A stretch of 21,616 nt of DNA, from NCBI GenBank assembly GCA_036939755.1, contig JALLAZ010000179.1, positions 1 through 21,616 of the forward strand, written 5' to 3'. The notes below the pieces were generated by a model. That model did not search any database. It was not told the DNA's origin and was given only the letters and a program-made list of their open reading frames with translations. This DNA is from Stephanodiscus triporus (Eukaryota > Bacillariophyta > Thalassiosirophyceae > Thalassiosirales > Thalassiosiraceae). Shown piece after piece: positions 18,193-21,616 of this stretch. Every line of letters starts with the position of its first letter. The first letter of the stretch is position 1. The translations under genes and the position numbers were made by a program.

Positions 18193-20992
18193 TTATCGAG
18201 AGGAAGAGGTAAGGCGAAACCTCTCATGACATCCTCGTTCACCAGCGTGAGGAGGAGTTTGCTCTGATTGTCAGCACCTTTGTGATTGCCAAATTCCAGG
18301 GCTTCGTCGATGTCTTTTAACCGATCGGTTTCGTCCAGCGGCAAAAGGGGCCATTTTGAGCCGTCCGAAAGGGTGGACTTTATCCTCTGCCAATTGGGGT
18401 GAAGGCTGAAGATTGGTTCGAGAGTCGAAACCGATTTGAACTCTGAGCCGTATGAGAGCGGCGAGTCGTTTTGGGCGTGGAGTGCGCGGTGCAAGTCTCC
18501 TCCGAATTTTTGCATGAGTAAGATGTAATTCTTCTCTGCAGCTTCGACTGAAAGGTCGAACTCGAATAGAGGTTTCGAGGGGTTTGGGCATGGTAGTGCC
18601 ATGATATTTTCCAGGAGCTGGATCAGGTTTTCGGGCCATATCCTTTGCGTACCACCGTCGTCGTCCCAATTGGAAAGTTCATTGTTGTCCCAAGAGATAT
18701 AGCTGTCATCGTCATTGTCGTGAGGGCCAAAAGGTGCGTCCGATTTTCTCTTCCTTGAATCAACGGCTTCGGATGCTCTCTCCCGAGGGGAAAAGAAATG
18801 GTTGCATGTCATATACTCACCTAACACCATCGATCCGATCATGAGATTGCTTTTCGAGCTTCGCAGTGGAGAAACCGTCGGAGAATCGATGCGTTTTGGT
18901 AAGACTGGAATGTCTTTTGCTGATGAGACTGGTGTGTCTCTGAACTGGGGTGGAGGTTGGGTGATTCTGCAGTGAATTTGCAGTTGTTCTCGTATTCGCG
19001 AGGAATGCAAATCGGGAGGTTTTGGGATGGGCCGGACACCGCTAGGTTCCGGCCTGCCCAGTCGATTGCCGTTGGAGCGGCATGACTTGATCCATTCTTT
19101 CATCGTGGTCACTTTGTCGGCAGGGATTGTGACCGCTTTGATGTGGCTGTCCTTGTGCTTGCAGTTGTTGAAACAGTATTTCTGAAGAAGCCAGCTGGGA
19201 CACATGACCGATTTGTCATTGAACTTTGGGTGTGAGTTGACGTTTTTATTTGCAAAATTCAATGCCCAAGTTTCAGTTGAGAGCATGCACAGGTCCGGGT
19301 GAGGCGCTTTGTTCTGAACCATTTTGTGTGCCTCGTCACCTTTCTTCTTTTTCTTCCCCTAGCCATCTTTCCCGTCATCGTTTCTGTCATTCTTCTTCGT
19401 GTTGTTGTTCAAGAGGAATCGTCGATGGGAGCTTTCATCTTGAAAGTTGGAGGGAGGATGATGTGGAAAGATCCAAAAAGGACTTGGGATATCAATTTTG
19501 CAACGTCGCTGCAGTTTCTCGTGATCCTGCATTGTTTGAGCCACATCTGAAAACGAGTGTTGATCGCAAGGAGGTTTCTTTTGCCTTGAAAACTGATCTT
19601 TGATGCTCGATCATCGTCTGCAGGGCACGAAGACATTGGGAGCCCACACTGAGCTTGCCAAAAAAGATGTCATTTGCAACGGTAAACATTTTCAGTTGCA
19701 CCATCATATCGTGAACATTCGTTGGCGCTTTCACCTCTTGTTTGTTTGACGCCTTGATTTCATCGACTGTCATTCCTTTCCCTTGTGTGAGGACAAGTTG
19801 AAGAAGGAGGTGGCGATTCTTTTGTTCCTCCATGCAAATGGGTTCGACTTCCAAGAAGGAGAAAGGGCTATGGTTGCTCGGCGTGTCAGCACTCGCCCAA
19901 ATGAAAATCCCAAGGTAAATGTTGGCAGTGTAACCGGAAGGGAAACTGCCGTCCAGCATATTGCGGTTTTGGAACTGGAGGTTTAGTTCCTCTTTGGCGA
20001 GGCCGACCGTTTTACTGTTGAGGATGCATTTGCAAGAGTCAATTGGTTCGGTTGGAACTGATTCATTATCCATTGCGGAGGCAAAAAGAATCATTTATCT
20101 TTGTGGATACTTCGCGTTCTTCCATGACTCTGAGTTGTTTCTCAAGGATGATGTTGTGCTGTTCTTGTCCATCGACCTGGTGATTCACAGTGGTGTTGAG
20201 CATTCCAAGTAGAGCTTGGTCAATGGCTGGTCCGATGGGTAGGAGTTGAACTGGTGGGAGGCCATTTGGGATGTTGAAGTGCACTCGAGAGAGGCAGGCA
20301 TTGTGGCGTTTGTCGTAGTGGCACGTGAGGTCAGGGTCGTTTCCGTTCATCAACAGTCAGGACTTGGAAATGCAACCTGTCATCACTCCCCAAGCCCAGA
20401 GAATGAAATCTCCGGCGTGTTGAGCTGCGTTGGTGATGTACTCTGGGTCGTTCTCGTGTTCAGCATCAAATTCGAAGGCAGCTGCATTCACTGCGGGGAT
20501 TAGCTTTGAGGCTTCATTTGTGTCAGCCGACATGATCGTGTTGACTAGCCACGGTGCCGGGAGAAAAGTTGTCGATCCTGGGTAGGTCACCGCTCCGTTA
20601 TCTGCTGGGGCTGGGATGGCGCGTACTTCGTCGTCGTTTGAGCATTCTCTGAGTTTGTCAGTCATTGGAGTGATTAGGTTGCATGGGTTTAGGATGCTCT
20701 GTTTGTCGACAAGAAGGGCTGTTGCATGTGGTCCTGAACCTAGGAGGCACATTAGCTTTGAAGTTGGACAAAGAAGCATGCCTCCGACTACCTTGAAACT
20801 GTGCAAGGTGTGGATCATGTTGTTGGAGTCTGTCGCCAGAAGGACGTTGTCCGGATCAGAGATGAGATTTTGAAACCTTTCATTGTCATTCTTGTCGGGA
20901 GACCAGGCTTCAGTGTAAACCGAAGTGTTTTTGTTGCCGATCTCATTCTCGATGCAAGCGGCGAAGAAAGCTTTCCAAGTGGGGTGTGGCAT
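18165..20992 (-). pseudogene. Gag-like region, broken by stops and frame changes
   Basis: Putative structural (gag-like) protein of the retrotransposon. Coding blocks are 20992-20066 with a TGA at 20359-20357, then 20094-19492 in the next frame, then about 19620-18165 in a third frame with a TAG at 19361-19359. The switches near 20090-20070 (beside a TTCTTTTTGCC homopolymer) and between about 19620 and 19495 are both +1 in effect. The frame after the TAG continues straight on through a Lys-rich spacer (GKKKKKGDEAHKMVQ) to the last ORF. That last part has a Cys/His cluster (CPSWLLQKYCFNNCKHKDSH, near 19200) that looks like a CCCH-type zinc-binding motif, then Pro-rich and acidic stretches. No known gag family was recognised; the role is inferred from position. 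The last ORF alone (19322-18165, 385 residues) is intact. Confidence 0.65.
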
Positions 20993-21349
20993 CGTTCTCT
21001 AAAGCTAAGGATTACTTTTCTATTCTCTAGATGATGGATGGGCCGGTCGAAACAAGGTGAAACTGGTTCGGCTGAAAAACAATGAGCTCCTCCCGTCGGG
21101 TTTAAATTGCTGTGGAAATAATTTAAAACCGCAAGCTCCCTGTCTGCGCTCCTCCCGATCTGGACTCCAAAAAAACAACATTTTTGTCTACGTAACTTAC
21201 TCGCTGCCCTGAATGCTGAGCCTGCTGCTGGCTGCTGGTGCTAGAGATGTATATATCGTAGTATGTACGTCTTGAGGGATTTTAAGGGGGGCTGGCCCCC
21301 TATTCCTCTTTTTCAGGAAAAAGAGAGAAAGAAAGAAAGAAGATATGTT
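20993..21349. other. Upstream flank of retroelement, no gene seen
   Basis: Probable 5' end and promoter side of the minus-strand retroelement. It contains an imperfect hairpin (GGTTTAAATT and AATTTAAAACC, about 21099-21133), two GCTCCTCCCG words (21085 and 21150), a GC palindrome with a purine tail (21281-21340) and CTG repeats near 21225. The exact element boundary was not found. Confidence 0.4.
21281..21340. repeat. GC palindrome plus purine-rich tail
   Basis: AAGGGGGGCTGGCCCCCTATTCC is followed by a CTCTTTTTC...GAAAAAGAG hairpin and a (GAAA)n run. A similar arrangement, GGGGGCTG then C-run, ATATCC and GAGAAAAACACAAAGAAAAG, lies at about 7788-7852. The two may be copies of one short dispersed repeat. 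Confidence 0.45.
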
Positions 21350-21616
21350 TATCCCCAAATTGGATGCAGTAAAATTTCCATACGAGGATTCCCCAAATGG
21401 TAATTTTTTGGCCTACCTCCCCGTTTCCATATGGGGATCCCCATATGGTAACGGTGATCCCCATATGGTAGTAATTATTACCATTTGGGGATTTTTTTCA
21501 GGATCCCCAAATTGAAACGATCCCCGTATGGTAATGGGTTAGTGACTGTTCTGTCCCCGTATGGTAACGGGTACCCATTACCATATGAGGATCCCCATAT
21601 GGTAACGGGGAGCTGT
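21350..21616. repeat. Array of palindromic CCATATGGGGATC-type half-sites
   Basis: At least ten variants of one half-site, ATCCCC-(A/G)(T/A)A(T/C/A)TGG-TAA, lie in 267 bp in both orientations, often facing each other. Copies start near 21351, 21378, 21390, 21427, 21438, 21456, 21478, 21502, 21519, 21553, 21578 and 21590. Positions 21427-21448 are a perfect 22-bp palindrome (CCATATGG-GGATCC-CCATATGG), and 21578-21605 a 28-bp palindrome with a single mismatched pair. Spacing is irregular, and the array continues to the window edge. No coding capacity was seen. It is not a CRISPR array: the units are palindromic, variable and have no uniform spacers. Confidence 0.85.

Larger units (their letters stand above)
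15389..20992 (-). mobile_element. DIRS/PAT/Ngaro-like tyrosine-recombinase retrotransposon
   Basis: Three coding blocks on one strand, gag-like (20992-18165), RT-RNase H (18192-16216) and tyrosine recombinase (16720-15389), match the YR-retrotransposon order. These elements insert through a recombinase and not a DDE integrase, so they leave no target-site duplication. No aspartic protease, DDE integrase or methyltransferase domain was seen. RT-RH and recombinase are intact with all main motifs; gag is broken, so this copy may be non-autonomous or may hold sequence errors. Limits given are those of the coding part. Terminal split or inverted repeats were searched for by eye in 14646-15388 and 20993-21340 and not established. 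Confidence 0.85.

Noticed and set aside
20354..20362. Selenocysteine reading of the in-frame TGA in the gag-like region
   Set aside because: The surrounding residues show no redox motif, no SECIS-like element was identified, and other stops and frame changes nearby favour simple decay or error.
19250..20503. Plus-strand open frames over the gag-like region
   Set aside because: They are antisense shadows. The minus-strand frames link up into one continuous gag-like reading with Lys-rich and Cys/His features.
21350..21616. CRISPR array or bacterial replication-origin iterons
   Set aside because: Units are palindromic, of variable spacing and sequence, with no uniform spacers, and the gene context is eukaryotic.

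Overview
The window is nuclear DNA from a unicellular eukaryote, most likely a diatom or a related stramenopile alga. The genes are compact and split by short GT-AG introns of about 85-265 bp. They stand close together in divergent and convergent pairs and carry many trinucleotide-coded Asp, Ser, Thr and Gly runs. The assignment to diatoms is an inference from this style and from gene content; the sequence has no decisive marker.

Layout. Positions 1-2650 are gene-poor: degenerate direct repeats, and a broken gene (about 1263-2418) with two tandem 44-residue Cys-rich repeats separated by a one-base shift. Positions 2658-7667, minus strand, hold a VPS54-like subunit of the GARP tethering complex. 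Its core is certain; its low-complexity N-terminal exon (7667-6892) is tentative. Positions 8017-11454, plus strand, hold a six-exon CLC-6/7-type Cl-/H+ exchanger whose splice phases all close to a 942-residue protein. Convergent with it is a two-exon transglutaminase-like protein (13228-11682, minus). Divergent from that, across a 271-bp shared promoter region, is a two-exon UBX-domain protein (13500-14645, plus) that also carries SUMO- and ubiquitin-binding-like motifs.

Positions 15389 to about 20992, minus strand, are a tyrosine-recombinase retrotransposon of the DIRS/PAT/Ngaro kind, in the order gag-like region, reverse transcriptase-RNase H, tyrosine recombinase. The two enzyme ORFs are intact and overlap by 505 nt in different frames. 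The gag-like region is broken by two stops and two frame changes. Element ends could not be proven.

The last ~270 bp (21350-21616) are a dense array of alternating palindromic half-sites around CCATATGGGGATC, including a perfect 22-bp palindrome, and the array runs off the window edge. This is the least explained structure in the window.

How the genes fit together: VPS54 and the CLC-6/7 exchanger both act in the endosome/Golgi system and are divided by a microsatellite-rich divergent region. The UBX protein is probably a p97/Cdc48 adaptor. There is no evidence of a single pathway or operon-like unit.
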